The position numbers and the translations under genes are program-made. The notes beneath the pieces were generated by a model. The model did no database searches. It saw nothing but the letters and a program-made list of their open reading frames with translations, and was not told the DNA's origin. Shown piece by piece: positions 1 through 12,101 of a DNA stretch of 64,000 bases. The DNA comes from Berberis thunbergii (lineage: Eukaryota > Streptophyta > Magnoliopsida > Ranunculales > Berberidaceae), in contig QNQO01000592.1 in the NCBI GenBank assembly GCA_003290165.1, forward strand, positions 124,001 through 188,000, in the 5' to 3' direction. Within the stretch, counting starts at the first letter, position 1, and every line of letters begins with the position of its first letter.

Positions 1-299
1 CATCAGTCACAAACTGACTAAGCTTACCTGGTAAGTTTGGTGATCATTGTCTGTTAGAGAGCAATGATCCCTTGGCGAGTCATTGTCATCAGGAGTGTGA
101 GCATTGACTAGACTCCCACTGCCTCAATGATTGTTACCCGCGTGCAGCGGGTTAGGCGTTGGGTTGATATTTGAGTTTGACCATCACCGGGATGGTCGAG
201 GGTCGTAACGGACAGCAATGGAAGTTTTAGTAAAAAAATATTTTATTGATAATATTTTTGGAGATGCTCTACATTCCATGGTCATTTAAGCCCGTCGTT

Positions 300-2740
300 G
301 TCTACGTCTTCCAACTAGTATGTCCTCGGCCTGTTGACCTTGGTTACTCTATATGGTCCTTTTAAATTTGGGTTTAGCTTTCCTGCGCCAGCTTTTTTGG
401 TGTTTTGCTGGGTCTTCCTGAGTACCCAATCTCCTACCTTGAATTTGCATGGCTTGACCATCTTGTTGTAGTATTGCATCATTCCTTGCTGGTAGGAGGC
501 TAGATCCCGTTTTTCATCGAGAAGGTCTAGCCGAGCGCGTAAGACTTAGTCGTTACCGTCTGATCTAAGTTTTTTCGTTCGGAACATTGGCACCTCGAGT
601 TTGGTTGGTAACCTACGCTTGGTCGTTGGCTTGGGGTGCCCTGGCGAGGTGAAGTGGTAATTAATATTCAAACTTTTGTAAAGTTTTTTCAAACTTGATA
701 CCTTCGAACTGAGTTTCGTTGTCGCTAACCAATACTCTAGGGATGCCAAATCTACAAACGATGGTGACCCATATGAATTTTTCTATTTGGACCTGCCCTA
801 CTTTGGATAGGGGCTCGGCTTCAACCCACTTGGTGAAGTAGTCGACAACCACAAGAAGAAACCTTTTTACCTGCTGATGCTGGGAGTGGTCTGATAATGT
901 CCATTCCCCATTGTGCGAATGGCCACGAGCTAGTCAGCGGTTGTGCAGGCATGTGTGTATGGCGCGGACCTCTGACACTTGTTGCACTTGATGACAGTAT
1001 CTTTGGCGTCTCGCTGCATGGTCGGCAAATAGTATCCTAGAGTTAAAACTTTGTGGGCGAAGGTTATCCCGCCCGATGATTTTTGCATATACCGTTGTGG
1101 ATCATTCTCATGACCTGATTTGCCTCTAAAGGTGACAGACATCGGAGCAGGGGCCCTGTCACAGATCTTCTGTATAACTTGTCGTTTAGGATAGTGTACC
1201 TCGCTGCTCTGTTTTTAAGTCTTTCGGCTTCGACCTTTTCGATAGGTATGGTTTCGGTTGTGATGTATTTGAGTATTGGAGTCATCTAATTTGGTTGCAC
1301 GTCTGCAGCGCAAACATCTCTATGCTCTTCTTCGTCAAGGTTGATTGCTCTTGGTATTCATTAAGGACGCTTGAGACTTCGTTAGAGGCCGAGGCCTCTC
1401 TGGCTAGCACGTCAGCTCTTTTGTTATTGGTGGGTCGATTCTCACCATGTCTCGCATGGTCCAGGCGAAAATGTTTTGGTTCCATTGTAACAACTTCGTG
1501 AGTTGTTCCACCAAGTCTTTGATCAAGTGAGAACGTATCTGCATAGCCCTGCTATTGAGAGGGTTGTCGAGGTAGATCGTGATGGTTTCTTCCTTCGGTT
1601 GGTCGACATTGGGCCTACCTCAAGGGCTTATTGGAGCCTCGTCATCTGGGACAAGTTGCTCACTCTTCCCCTGATTCTCGGGCGGGATAGAGAATCATCT
1701 TAGTCGTGGGGCCAACCGCCAACTGAAAATCATTGGGTGGCAGTGTCGTCATGTACTGGCATTCAATTCCTTGGCTATTGTTTGGTTGCTCTTTAATGTA
1801 CCGACCGCTTGGTTTGTTGGATACTTGATGCACTGGTGTAGAGTGGAGATTGTCATTCCCATTTGGTGTATCCAGGGTTTCCCAGGACCCCATTATATGC
1901 TGAAGGCGCATCGATTACTATGAATTCTTGAAACAGGGTTTTTTGAGTTGGCTTCTCTCCTGCTATTACCATCAGTTGTATCTTTCCCACGAGGAAGCGC
2001 TTTTCGCCGCTGAAATCGATCATCCGACGGTTATTGGGGGTCAATGCTTTCTTTTTTAGTTGCATGCTATGGAACGTGCAGAGAAACAAGATGTTCAATG
2101 AGCTCTCAGTATCCACCAAGGATCTCCTTCCCAGTTTTCCAGAAAGATCGTTACTACCAGGGCAACATTGTGTGAGTTGTATGCCTTGGAGGTTTTCTTT
2201 TGTAAATGCTAGTGGCACGGAGTGGTCATGCTTCTGAGAATGCAGTGCTAGCTGCTCGCCCCATATTGTTTGGATCCTCATACCTCAAATAGCCATTTTT
2301 TACCTATTTGATAGTTCGCACTCAGAATGGGCCCCATGAAGCACGCATATCATGTCTGATGATTTCTCTCTGGGCCAGACTTTGCTCCTGGTTGCCCGTT
2401 CTTCTTCTAGGGCGATGTAGCTCTACGCTTCCCTTGCCAGGTCTATCATATTTGATGGTGGGTCCAAAATAAAGAAGTTATAGAACTTACATTTCCCCAG
2501 ACCGTTGATAAAGGCTAAGACGATCGTTGTGTCGTTGCACACGTTGACGACAATTAGATCACTGCTGAAGCGAGTTAGATACACCTTCAGTGTCTCGCCG
2601 GGCTTTTGTTTCATTGATCTGAGCATCTTCACAGTCATCAAAACTTGACATATAAAAAGTGATATTGGATCCGATTCGGGGTCCATCAGTGCCGCTGCTA
2701 CTCCGGGAGTGTCAGCTTGATGCCTGCGCGTTATTTGCAC
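300..2740 (-). mobile_element. Decayed Ty3/gypsy (Tat-like) retrotransposon, gag-pol remnant
   Basis: Reading the minus strand from high to low coordinates, domains appear in gypsy order. Gag lies at 2740-2423 (KQKPGETLKVYLTRF). An aspartic protease lies at 2281-1853 (VDTESSLNILF, with E where the active-site triplet normally has G, and DAPSAYNGVLG). The protease-RT linker is at about 1700-1425 (QNIFAWTMRDMVRIDPPI). Then come the last part of RNase H (NKRADVLAREAS), the integrase zinc-binding region at 1285-930 (HNGIC and KCNKCQR), the integrase core at 852-600 (VVDYFTKWVEAEPL) and the integrase C-terminal region at about 540-300 (FKVGDWVLRK). Reverse transcriptase is absent. Frames shift several times and stops interrupt, so the element is dead. 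The integrase wording resembles the Tat/Retand lineage of plant gypsy elements; that assignment is from memory of the family, not a search. Confidence 0.85.
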
Positions 2741-2826
2741 CGTTGAGATGGTGAAGTAGAGCCAAGATGAGCGCTCGATGTTTCCCCTTGTTCTCCATCA
2801 TTTCTTGATCAGGTGGTCACCATATC

Positions 2827-2990
2827 TTCGTAGCCTAATGAGAGATGATGCTAGTAAAAGGTTAGGAACTTAGTCGTCCCCACAAATAACGCCAAACAGA
2901 TGCAGTCATTTTCTGCTCCCTTCTTGACCTTGACCTGCAAACCTGCTGACCTACACAAGGAACACACGTGAGCCATGGACTACCGTTGTG
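2827..2990 (-). mobile_element. Primer-binding-site region and start of the 5' LTR of the gypsy element
   Basis: On the minus strand this stretch has a TTTGGCG-type motif followed by a GGGGAC run, the usual look of the LTR/primer-binding-site junction in Tat-type elements, just upstream of gag. A second copy of the same 150 bases lies at 8303-8440, where the motif is better preserved (minus strand TTTGGCGCTGTCTGTGGGGA). The LTR itself would extend to higher coordinates, but its outer end was not found and no matching 3' LTR was seen at 1-300. Confidence 0.5.
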
Positions 2991-4540
2991 GTGGCCGATG
3001 ACCCTCCGATGCTAAAGTCATACAGGGATCTGAGGAAGGTGTAATGTTGTAAACAAGGAATTTGTAGCGTACCTTAGCTTGCCAACCTCGTGTCTTATTT
3101 ATAGTGTTGAAGACATGGTTCACCCAGGCCATCGATGGCGTAGTTTGGGAAAGAGGATCTACGTAGAAATCCTTATTTAATTAGGAGTCATGTTGTGGAA
3201 GGAAGTTTCCCTGTTAGCCTTTTGCTCCTAGATACGCGAAAAATAGTTCTCGTTCCAAGATTAGTCTATAGGTAGAAGTTTCCATATGTGATACGTACTC
3301 TGGAATATGCTTCCAAGTTGAAAGCAAAGAGCCACTATAATTGCCCGTTCGAAGCTGATCCTCAAGATACTTGCCTTAACCGGGCTTACAGGTATTGAGG
3401 ATAGTTGTGATACACGTGGGCCTAGCAGGCTGTAAGAATTCGGGGTGGGCGGGCTTAAAATCGAATGGATCGAATCAGCGTTGGGCTAACGCTAGGGCCT
3501 ATCTTTCCTCGAGATCATCATGACACGTGTACGACACAGAGTTGGGATCGTTTTTATAACATCCTACAACCACTAAGCCTTTTTCATATCCCCAAATTTT
3601 TATATTCCCCTCAAAGTTCAAAAGCTACAATTCTAATCTACAACACTTAGTTCTATGTTGTCAAGTTGAACATTTGACTATTCAAACTGTTATTGCCCTT
3701 TTGGCTCTTGAATTGTCATTCCTATTGGATTAAGCAAATTTGCCTTAGCATGTGCTTTGCTTTGTGAAGAGTTAGCTAGTGCATTATTGGTTACAAGCGA
3801 CTGAGCATTAGATTTGTCAATGACATGCATTTTGCCTTTGACCTTGTACAATTTCTTGCACAACCTTTTTAATGAGAATTTCATTTTGGTTACATTGGTG
3901 GTTTTGAAGATTTTTCATACATCATCAACAGGATCTTTCTCCGACTTATTGAGAGTATAGTTTGTGTTGAACGACTTGGATCGTTCTATTGAGCTGCAAA
4001 ACTAACAATTTGAAAATTTGTTAAATTATGCAATTTTGGAAATCTTTGACGATCGAAAGTTGTTTGAAACAACGATATTTTGAAAACAAATTAATAAAAC
4101 CCAAATGAAAATCCAAACAAAATAAGAATGTTCTATGAGTTCTTTCTTGTAGATACAGATTTAATTTTAGTAACCCAAAACAAAGACAAAACTGACAAAT
4201 CCAAAATCACTCATTCAAAATGTCAAATTCTCAATGTCCTATCTCCAGATGAATTGAATCAAAGTCATTTTATTCCAAAAAATTCAGCCGACTTTTCAAT
4301 CCTCAATCTTACAATTATTTTGATTATCAAAAAACATGGTTCAATTTTTATTTCCAACCCCAAATTGCTATCATTCATGATTTTTCATGTTTTGTCCAAA
4401 ATTCAAAATGTAATATTTTTATTACTTGCTTTCTCACCGATTGTGGAATCAGTATGTAACATCTATTTTTTTCTTTGTACCACCCTGTGGTAGTGTTTGA
4501 AATCTTGGTGGTAGCATATAATTTTGCCCTTCTACAAGAC
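2990..4540. other. Intergenic stretch without a gene
   Basis: No coding exon could be supported. It probably contains the rest of the gypsy LTR (to about 3450). At 3555-3640 there is a segment resembling 5990-6070 and its duplicate near 9920 (shared CTCAAAGTTCAAAA and CACTAAGCC/CACTCAGCC motifs). Short open frames here have no recognisable domains. Confidence 0.4.
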
Positions 4541-5038
4541 TCTACACAATTCTAATGTCTCTTTACTATTTTCATCAGATTGTAAGTGGTTTTATTCTTA
4601 GTCAAACAGCCCAAGAGAAGAGACCTTGAGAGGGCGAGTTTTTTAAAGACTTGTTAGAAAATTTTGGTGCATGTTGGGAAGGAGAAGCTTTGTGCTTTGA
4701 GGATTGCAATAGTTGTAGCTGGTGAGTAGATTTCCCCTTTCTTCGAAGGATTTAACCTGTTAGATTACATGTTTACTCTTTCTTTGTGTAGATTTTGGGG
4801 TTTGCTATTTGGGGTATAATATGCAAGTTACGCTGGTGTGAATGCTTTGATGTGTGGAGTTGGGGGGCGAATGTTGTCTTTGGAATGATTGTAATATTTT
4901 GGAGTTTCGTGTAATATTTTGGAATTTCGTTTTTTTTCGAGAAATGTTTATGTGAGAATGTGGTTAGGTTTTATGTCACGTGCCGTTTGTAGGAAATCTC
5001 CCGGTTGTTGGGATTTTCCTTATGAGCGAGGCGTGACA
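4541..5038 (+). mobile_element. LTR remnant, gypsy type, in copy A
   Basis: The stretch ends in a GAGGCGTGACA motif typical of the 3' end of Tekay/Del-type gypsy LTRs, and has no coding sequence. A copy lies at 8471-8968 ending GGGGCGTGACA. The duplicated block begins inside this LTR. The family is inferred from terminal sequence only. Confidence 0.4.
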
Positions 5039-6532
5039 CAGTACTAGTTAAAGAAATCTTGTACCTCAGGTACAAGAAGGATTTAACATTTTTTCAAAAC
5101 AAATTTGAAACCCCAACATCCTCAATGTTTTCAAGTTCCATTATTATGGTGGAAAGATTTTGAATTTTCGGTGTAACAAAACTGTCAATGGAAAAATATT
5201 TCAAGACTAGCAAATCAATACAATCAAGCAAAGAAGATCAATCCGATTTAGCAAGACTCAAAGCACATGTTTTAGCAGTCACTTCCAATAAGCAATTCCT
5301 TCAAACAAACCTCAAATTTGCTAATCAGATGATGACGACGACAACAATGATGATGCAGCCTCCCAAACTAATGCAAATGAAGATGATTGCTTTGGCCACT
5401 TCTGGTATCAGCATCAATAATTTTTTTGAGCAAAACAAAAGTTTTCACTACAACAATTAAAGGTTCACATGTCACATTCAATTCCAATTTCAAAGTCCTT
5501 GTAAAGAATCATACAAGCCATCCTCAATAACTCTATACTAAAACAAAACCACCGAAAGAAAAACAATATTTCATCATTCTCACTGGCCCACACATCAAAA
5601 TTCCACCAAAATAATTATCCATCAAATACAAGCCATTATCCTTCTCCTTGGATCCACTAATTAATTTCTTTCCTCTAAAGATTGAATTCACTAAATCAAA
5701 ACTCAATTATTTCACAATCATCCAAAGGAGTGTCATTCTAAATGACTCACATATCAAATTCTATCATCCATAATTGAACAAATGTTCAAATCCATCAACC
5801 AAAAGCCATATCAATAATTCAAAAGTAAGTTCCATTACTTGAAAGTATTCAAATGTTTGAATAATGTTGTCTCTCAATTATCAAGGTATCTAATGTTATT
5901 CCAAGGCTTTAATAACATCAATAAGCATAAGTTCAATGCATCTTTCAATATCACTTGGTCTGATACCAATCATTGAACATTCTATCATTTAGCATTCTAC
6001 AATCACTCAGCCTTTTTTATATCCTTAAACTTTTGTATTTCTCTCAAAGTTCAAAACTTGCAATTGTATGTCAATTTGTATTTCAAATTTCATGAATTCT
6101 ATAAGTTTTTACAGTTTCTTTCAATATTTTGTATTTCAATTTTCATCAATATATTACGTGTTTTCAATAATGCATCAACACTAAATTTTCAATAAGGAAT
6201 TATGCATTGTTGTTATTATTGCTATATATCACAAACTTATATTGTATGTTATCAATCATCTTTGATAAACTTTGCCAAAAGTCTTTAGTCCTATGTGTAC
6301 ATAGAAAATTCAGCTTAGAAACATGATGATTGAAAACATGCAATTTATTAATGAAAATTGAAATATAAGAATGAACTTTTTTGAAGATTCCTTGGTGATT
6401 GATTATTTTCGTAAAATTGTCAATCAAGACAAAGGTATTCAAGTTCTTGCTGAAGGATACAAGACTTTAATTTGTAGTGCCCAAAACAATCCTAATGTGG
6501 TATAAAATACATTTTTCTACCAACATTTGATC

Positions 6533-6693
6533 AAAAACAGAAATTGGGGCCAATGGCATGACAACTCAATGGTTAGAGCTTGGCGGATGGCCTGATACCA
6601 TTACGTCATGGGTTCAAACTCAGCTTGCGACATCTTTATGGGTTCTGGGATCCTATAAAAACCCTGCTTGCCTTAAAAAAAACAGAAATTGGG
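6533..6693 (+). mobile_element. tRNA-derived SINE with target-site duplication
   Basis: The insertion at 6549-6677 is bordered on both sides by the same 16 bases (AAAAACAGAAATTGGG, 6533-6548 and 6678-6693). Copy B near 10455 has a single uninterrupted site. The inserted piece has an internal promoter B-box (GGGTTCAAACT), a run TCAATGGTTAGAGC in the A-box position, and an A-rich 3' end, as expected of a tRNA-derived SINE. Confidence 0.85.
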
Positions 6694-7530
6694 ATTTGGC
6701 TTTTCGCACTACCAAGTATCTCGAGAATCTAGAACTACAAATATTTATTCAAGATCACCATCAACATCTTATCCAAAAAAATCTCCAATACGGATGGTTT
6801 CATCAATCTCAAAATAAAACTCATCAATCCCAAATTCAATAATAGACAAGTCAATTTTCACCAAATTCCACCAAAATGTTACTATAACAACCATTTATCA
6901 TAAACATTATCATAACATTTCACCAACCCATTTATTTCAAAACTATTTTAAACCCTGGTTTTGACATGTGTCCCCAATCTTAGCTCAATATCAACATCCA
7001 ACCATCAATAATATCATAACCATCCAAATGCACCGAAAATGCACTCCACCCCAATATCAATCAATACCTAATACACTCAACCAAAACTATAATAATGGTG
7101 TCCCTTAATTATCAAATAATCCAATACAAGTTCAAGTCTATAAAAACAATGAGTATTGAGATTTCAAGGCATCATTCGAAATAGCCTCAAAAAATCAGAT
7201 AGCCTTTATGATCCCAAATCCTATTGTAATCCCTGTTCAAAGCTGTTGTAATTTCAAGTTTCAATTTCAAAAATCCTGTTAGTGTTTCAAGTTTCTTTCA
7301 GTATATTGTATTTCAATTTTCATTAATAAATTGCATGTTTTTAATCATCATGTTTCTAGACTAAATTTGCTATAAGGGATTAGGAATTGCCGTTACTGTT
7401 GCTCTATCTCAGACACTTACATAATAAACTATATATATATATACTTACTAAACTTATATATTTTTATTTCAGTTATTGGAAATGGTCGGCTCCATTTGAT
7501 TTCTCATTATTAAGAACCGGTCATCTTAGG

Positions 7531-7557
7531 TTTTTTTTTTTTTTTTTTTTTTTTTTT
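7531..7557. repeat. Poly-T tract of 27 bases
   Basis: An uninterrupted run of 27 T. The same place in copy B (about 11332-11350) has a shorter tract broken by a G, so the tract changed length after the duplication. Confidence 0.95.
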
Positions 7558-8133
7558 CAATTGTCAGAATTATGCATAACTCAACCAAATTAACTTAATT
7601 GTTCTCTGCTTTCATTGTAAATCAACTCTTGCTCATTATTGAAATTTCTCCATTAAGATTTGTGAATTTCGTATTTTATCACCCATAACCAAAATTTAAA
7701 TTACTATATCTAATTAAATGTAGTTTCTCTAAGTCATACAGAAAGTCTAATCTTATGAACCATTTTCGTATTTTAAGTCAAATTTATGTGAGTGACAAAA
7801 CAATGTACAATTTAAACTCAAAATAATTAATTAAATGACTGACAAATGTAAAAATATCCATCATACATGATCTACTGTACAGATAAATATTCATCCGGTT
7901 AGAAACTACAAAAACTTTTACCTTCAAAAAATTGTTCTCCTGGGATGCCCTCAGTGAAAACGTTTGCCGAAATAAAACTCCTCTGGATTGAAAATGGACG
8001 ACGGGATCCTCACCCTCCTGCCCAGTTTCGCAAACCCAACCCTCTTTCCTGCACTATCACTGCACCTCTTTTAACCAAAACCAAACGATGATGGCTTAAA
8101 ACAACGAATTGCATTTCTTCTTCACAAACTTTC

Positions 8134-8376
8134 ATGGCGACCGTTGCACTTCATTTCACTAGGTTTTCCCGCATCTTCCGTCTACCAACTCCGTTCACAC
8201 CTCTACTTCATCCTCGCCCGTCTTCTCTCTGTTTGAAACACATCCAAAGGTTCGGGTTTTCCAGAAGGCTCCATCGTCAGAGCTGCAGCTTCTTGAACCG
8301 TGTTCGTAGCCTGATGAGAGATGATGCTAGTAAAAGGTTAGGAACTTTGTTGTCCCCACAGACAGCGCCAAACTGA
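8134..8376 (+). pseudogene. Truncated duplicate of MnmG/GidA exon 1 fused to retrotransposon sequence
   Basis: Residues 1-58 are identical to the first 58 residues of the MnmG transit peptide (start [15 protein letters not shown]), and the upstream 400 bases are duplicated with it. At 8309/8310 the match to the intact exon (12101/12102) stops and the frame runs into an LTR-derived tail (SLMRDDASKRLGTLLSPQ) ending at a stop at 8374-8376, giving an 80-residue chimera. The splice donor and all later exons are missing, so it cannot make the enzyme. If transcribed from the duplicated promoter it would encode little more than an organelle-targeting peptide. Most likely it is a non-functional by-product of the duplication. 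Confidence 0.85.
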
Positions 8377-8467
8377 TGCAGTCATTTTCCACTCCCTGCT
8401 TGACCTTGACCTGCAAGCCTGCTGACTTGCACAAGGAACAGCCAAACTGATGCAGTCGTTTTCCCCC
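8303..8467. mobile_element. Retrotransposon LTR/primer-site fragment at the duplication junction
   Basis: Bases 8303-8440 match 2827-2970, the gypsy primer-site and LTR start. They are followed at 8441-8467 by a second, shorter copy of the motif GCCAAACTGATGCAGTCG, and then copy B begins. Intact exon 1 and the gypsy copy share only TTCGTAG at the switch point, so the junction was assembled from at least three pieces. Confidence 0.8.
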
Positions 8468-8470
8468 AAC

Positions 8471-11400
8471 TCTACACAATTCTCCCATCTCTTTACTATT
8501 TTCATCAGATTGTGGATGGTTTTATTCTTAGTCAAACAGCCCAGAGAAGAGAGCTTGAGAGGGGGAGTTCCTTAAAGATTTGCTAGAAGATTTTGGTGCA
8601 TGTTGGGAAGGAGAAGCTTTGTGCTTTGAGGATTGCAATAGTTGTAGCTGGTGAGTAGATTTCTTCTTTCTTGAAGGATTTAACCTGTTAGATTACATGT
8701 TTACTCTTTCTTTGTGTAGATTTTGGGGTTTGCTATTTGGGGTTTAATATGCAAGTTATGTTAGTGTGAATGCTTTGATGTGTGGAGTTGGGGGGCGAAG
8801 GTTGCCTTTGGAATGGTTGTAATATTTTGGAGTTTCGTGTAATATTTTAGAATTTCGTTTTTTTTTTCGAGAAATGTTTATGTGAGAATGTGGTTAGGTT
8901 TTATGTCACGTGCCGTTTGTAGGAAATCTCCTGGTTGTTGGGATTTTCCTTATGAGTGGGGCGTGACACAGTACTAGTTAAAGAAATCCTACACCTCAGG
9001 TATAAGAAGGATTTAACATTTTCAAAACAAATTTCAAACCCCAACATCCTCAATATTTTCAAGTTCCATTATTATGGTGGAAAGATTTTGAATTTTCGGT
9101 GTAACAAAACTGACAATGGAAAATGTTTCAAGACCAGCAAATCAATACAATCAAGCAAAGAATATCAATCCTATTTAGCAATACTCAAAGCACATGTTTT
9201 AGCAGTCACTTCCAATAAGCAATTCATTCAAACAAATCTCAAATTTGCTAATCAGATGATGACGACGACAACAACGATGATGCAGCCTCCCAAACTAATG
9301 CAAATGAAGATGATTGCTTTGGCCACTTCTGGTATCAACATCAATAATTTTTTTGAGCAAAACAAAAGTTTTCACTACAACAACAATTAAAGGTTCACAT
9401 TTCACATTCAATCCAATTTCAAAGTCCTTGTAAAGAATCATACAAGCCATCATCAATAACTCTATACCAAAACAAAACCACCGAAAGAAAAACAATATTT
9501 CATCATTCTCACTGGTCAACACATCAAATTCCACCAAAACCATTATCCATCAAATACAAGCCATTATCCTTCTCCTTGGATCCACTAATTAATTTCTTTC
9601 CTCTAAAGATTGAATTCACTAAATCAAAACTCAATTATTTCACAATCATCCAAATGAGTGTCATTCTCAATGACTCACATATCAAATTCTATCATCCATA
9701 ATTGAACAAATGTTCAAATCCATCAACCAAAAGTCATATCAATAATTCAAAAGTAAGTTCCATTATCTGAAAGTATTCAAATGTTTGAATAATATTGTCT
9801 CCCAATTATCAAGGTATCCAATGTTATTCCAAGGCTATAATAACATCAAGAAGCATAAGTTCAATGCATCTTTCAATATCACTTGGTCTGATACCAATCA
9901 TTGAACATTCTATCATTTAGCATCCTACAATCACTCAGCTTTTTTATATCCTTAAACTTTTGTATTTCCCTCAAAGTTCAAAAGTTGCAATTGTATGTCA
10001 AATTGTATTTCATATTTCATGAATTCTATAAGTTTTACAGTTTCTTTCAATATTTGTATTTCAATTTTCATCAATATATTACATGTTTTCAATAATGCAT
10101 TAACACTAAATTTTCAATAAGGAATTATGCATTGTTGTTACTATTGCTATATGTCACAAACTTACATTATATGTTATCAATCATCTTTGATAAACTTTGC
10201 CAAAAGTCTTTAGTCCTAGGTGTACATAGAAAATTCAGCTTAGAAACATGATGATTGAAAACATGCAATTTATTAATGAAATTGAAATATAAGAATGAAC
10301 TTTGTTGAAGATTCCTTGGTGATTAATTATTTTCGTAAAATTGCCAATCAAGACAAAGATATTCAAGTTCTTGCTGAAGGATACAAGACTTTAATTTGTA
10401 GTACCCAAAACAATCCTTATGTGGTATAAAATACATTTTTCTACCAACATTTGATCAAAAACAGAAAATGGGATTTGATTTTTCAAACTACCAAGTATCT
10501 CGAGAATCTAGAACAACAAATATTTATTCAAGATCACCATCAACATCTTATTCAAAAAAATCTCCAATACGGATGGTTTCATCAATCTCAAAATAAAACC
10601 CATCAATCCCAAATTCAATAATGGACAAGTCAATTCACTAGTCAATTTTCACCAAATTCTACCAAAATGTTACTATAACAACCATTTATCATAAACATTA
10701 TCATAACATTCCACCAAACCATCTATTTAAAACTATTTTAAACCCTGGTTTTGACATGTGTCCCCAATCCTGGCTCAAATATCAACATCCAACCATCAAT
10801 AATGTCATAATCATCCAAATGCACCGAAAATGCACTCCACCCAATATCAATCAATACCTAATACACTCAACCAAAACTATAATAATGGCGTCCCTTAATT
10901 ATCAAAGAATCCAATGCAAGTTCAAGTCTATAAAAACAATGAGTCTTGAGATTTTAAGGCATCATTCGAAATAGCCTAAAAAAATCATGATAGCCTTTAT
11001 GATCCCAAATCCTATTGTAATCCCTGTTCAAAGCTGTTGTAATTTTAAGTTGTATTTTCAAGTTTCAACTTCAAGAATCTTGTTAGTGTTTCAAGTTTCT
11101 TTCAGTATATTGTATTTCAATTTTCATTAATAAATTACATGTTTTTAATCATCATGTTTCTAGGCTAAATTTGCTATAAGGGATTAGGAATTGCCGTTAC
11201 TGTTGCTCTATCTCAGACACTTACATAATAAACTATATATATAACTTACTAAACTTATATTTTTTTATTCCATTTATTGGAAATGGTCGGCTCCATTTGA
11301 TTTCTCATTATTAAGAACCGGTCACCTTAGGTTTTTTTTGTTTTTTTTTTCAATTGTCAGAATTATGCATAACTCAACCAAATTAACTTAATTGTTCTAT

Positions 11401-12101
11401 GCTTTCATTGTAAATCAACTCCTGCTCATTATTGAAATTTCTCCATTAAGATTTGTGAATTTCGTATTTTATCACCCATAACCAAAATTTAAATTACTAT
11501 ATCCAATTGAATTTAGTTTCTCTAAGTCATACATAAAGTCTAAGCTTATGAACCATTTCGTATTTTAAGTCAAATTTATGTGAGTGACAAAACAATGTAC
11601 AATTTAAACTCAAAATAATTAATTAAATAACTAACAAATGTAAAAATATCCATCATACATGATCTATTGTACAGATAAATATTCATCCGGTTAGAAACTA
11701 CAAAAACTTTTACCTTCAAAAAATTGTTCTCCTGGGATGCCCTCAGTGAAAACGTTTGCCGAAATAAAACTCCTCTGGATTGAAAATGGACGACGGGATC
11801 CTCACCCTCCTGCCCAGTTTCGCAAACCCAACCCTCTTTCCTGCACTATCACTGCACCTCTTTTAACCAAAACCAAACGATGATGGCTTAAAACAACGAA
11901 TTGCATTTCTTCTTCACAAACTTTCATGGCGACCGTTGCACTTCATTTCACTAGGTTTTCCCGCATCTTCCGTCTACCAACTCCGTTCACACCTCTACTT
12001 CATCCTCGCCCGTCTTCTCTCTGTTTGAAACACATCCAAAGGTTCGGGTTTTCCAGAAGGCTCCATCGTCAGAGCTGCAGCTTCTTGAACCGTGTTCGTA
12101 G
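8471..12101 (+). repeat. Downstream copy (B) of the ~3.7-kb tandem duplication
   Basis: The partner of 4541-8309. It lacks the SINE and carries the functional promoter and first exon of the MnmG gene, continuing unbroken into intron 1. Scattered single-base and small indel differences from copy A are seen over the non-coding part; the last 400 bases match. 8968-11925 contains no gene beyond what is described for copy A. Confidence 0.92.

Larger units (their letters stand above)
5038..8133. other. Non-coding part of copy A, with a primer-binding-site-like motif and 5' flank
   Basis: No gene is supported. At 5958-5974 the minus strand reads TTGGTATCAGACC, the standard retrotransposon primer-binding site for initiator tRNA-Met, next to a possible LTR end (TGTTCA on the minus strand). 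Segments near 6100-6250 and 7270-7440 resemble each other (shared TTGTATTTCAATTTTCAT, then a related downstream run). Together they suggest a non-autonomous LTR element, but its limits could not be fixed. 7690-8133 is the duplicated MnmG upstream region. Equivalent sequence occupies 8968-11925 in copy B. Confidence 0.4.
4541..8309 (+). repeat. Upstream copy (A) of a ~3.7-kb tandem duplication
   Basis: Bases 4541-8309 match 8471-12101 almost throughout, with an offset of 3930 at the start falling to 3792 at the end. The difference is mostly one SINE insertion in this copy at 6549-6693 and a longer T tract at 7531-7557. The last 400 bases, which are the promoter and first exon of the MnmG gene, look identical by eye. 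The unit also holds an LTR remnant, AT-rich sequence with no gene, and the MnmG 5' flank. Copy B is joined to the rest of the gene, so copy A is the displaced, truncated one. Confidence 0.92.

Noticed and set aside
4128..4493. 121-residue plus-strand frame
   Set aside because: Composition is that of the surrounding AT-rich non-coding DNA, with no motif or supporting splice signals.
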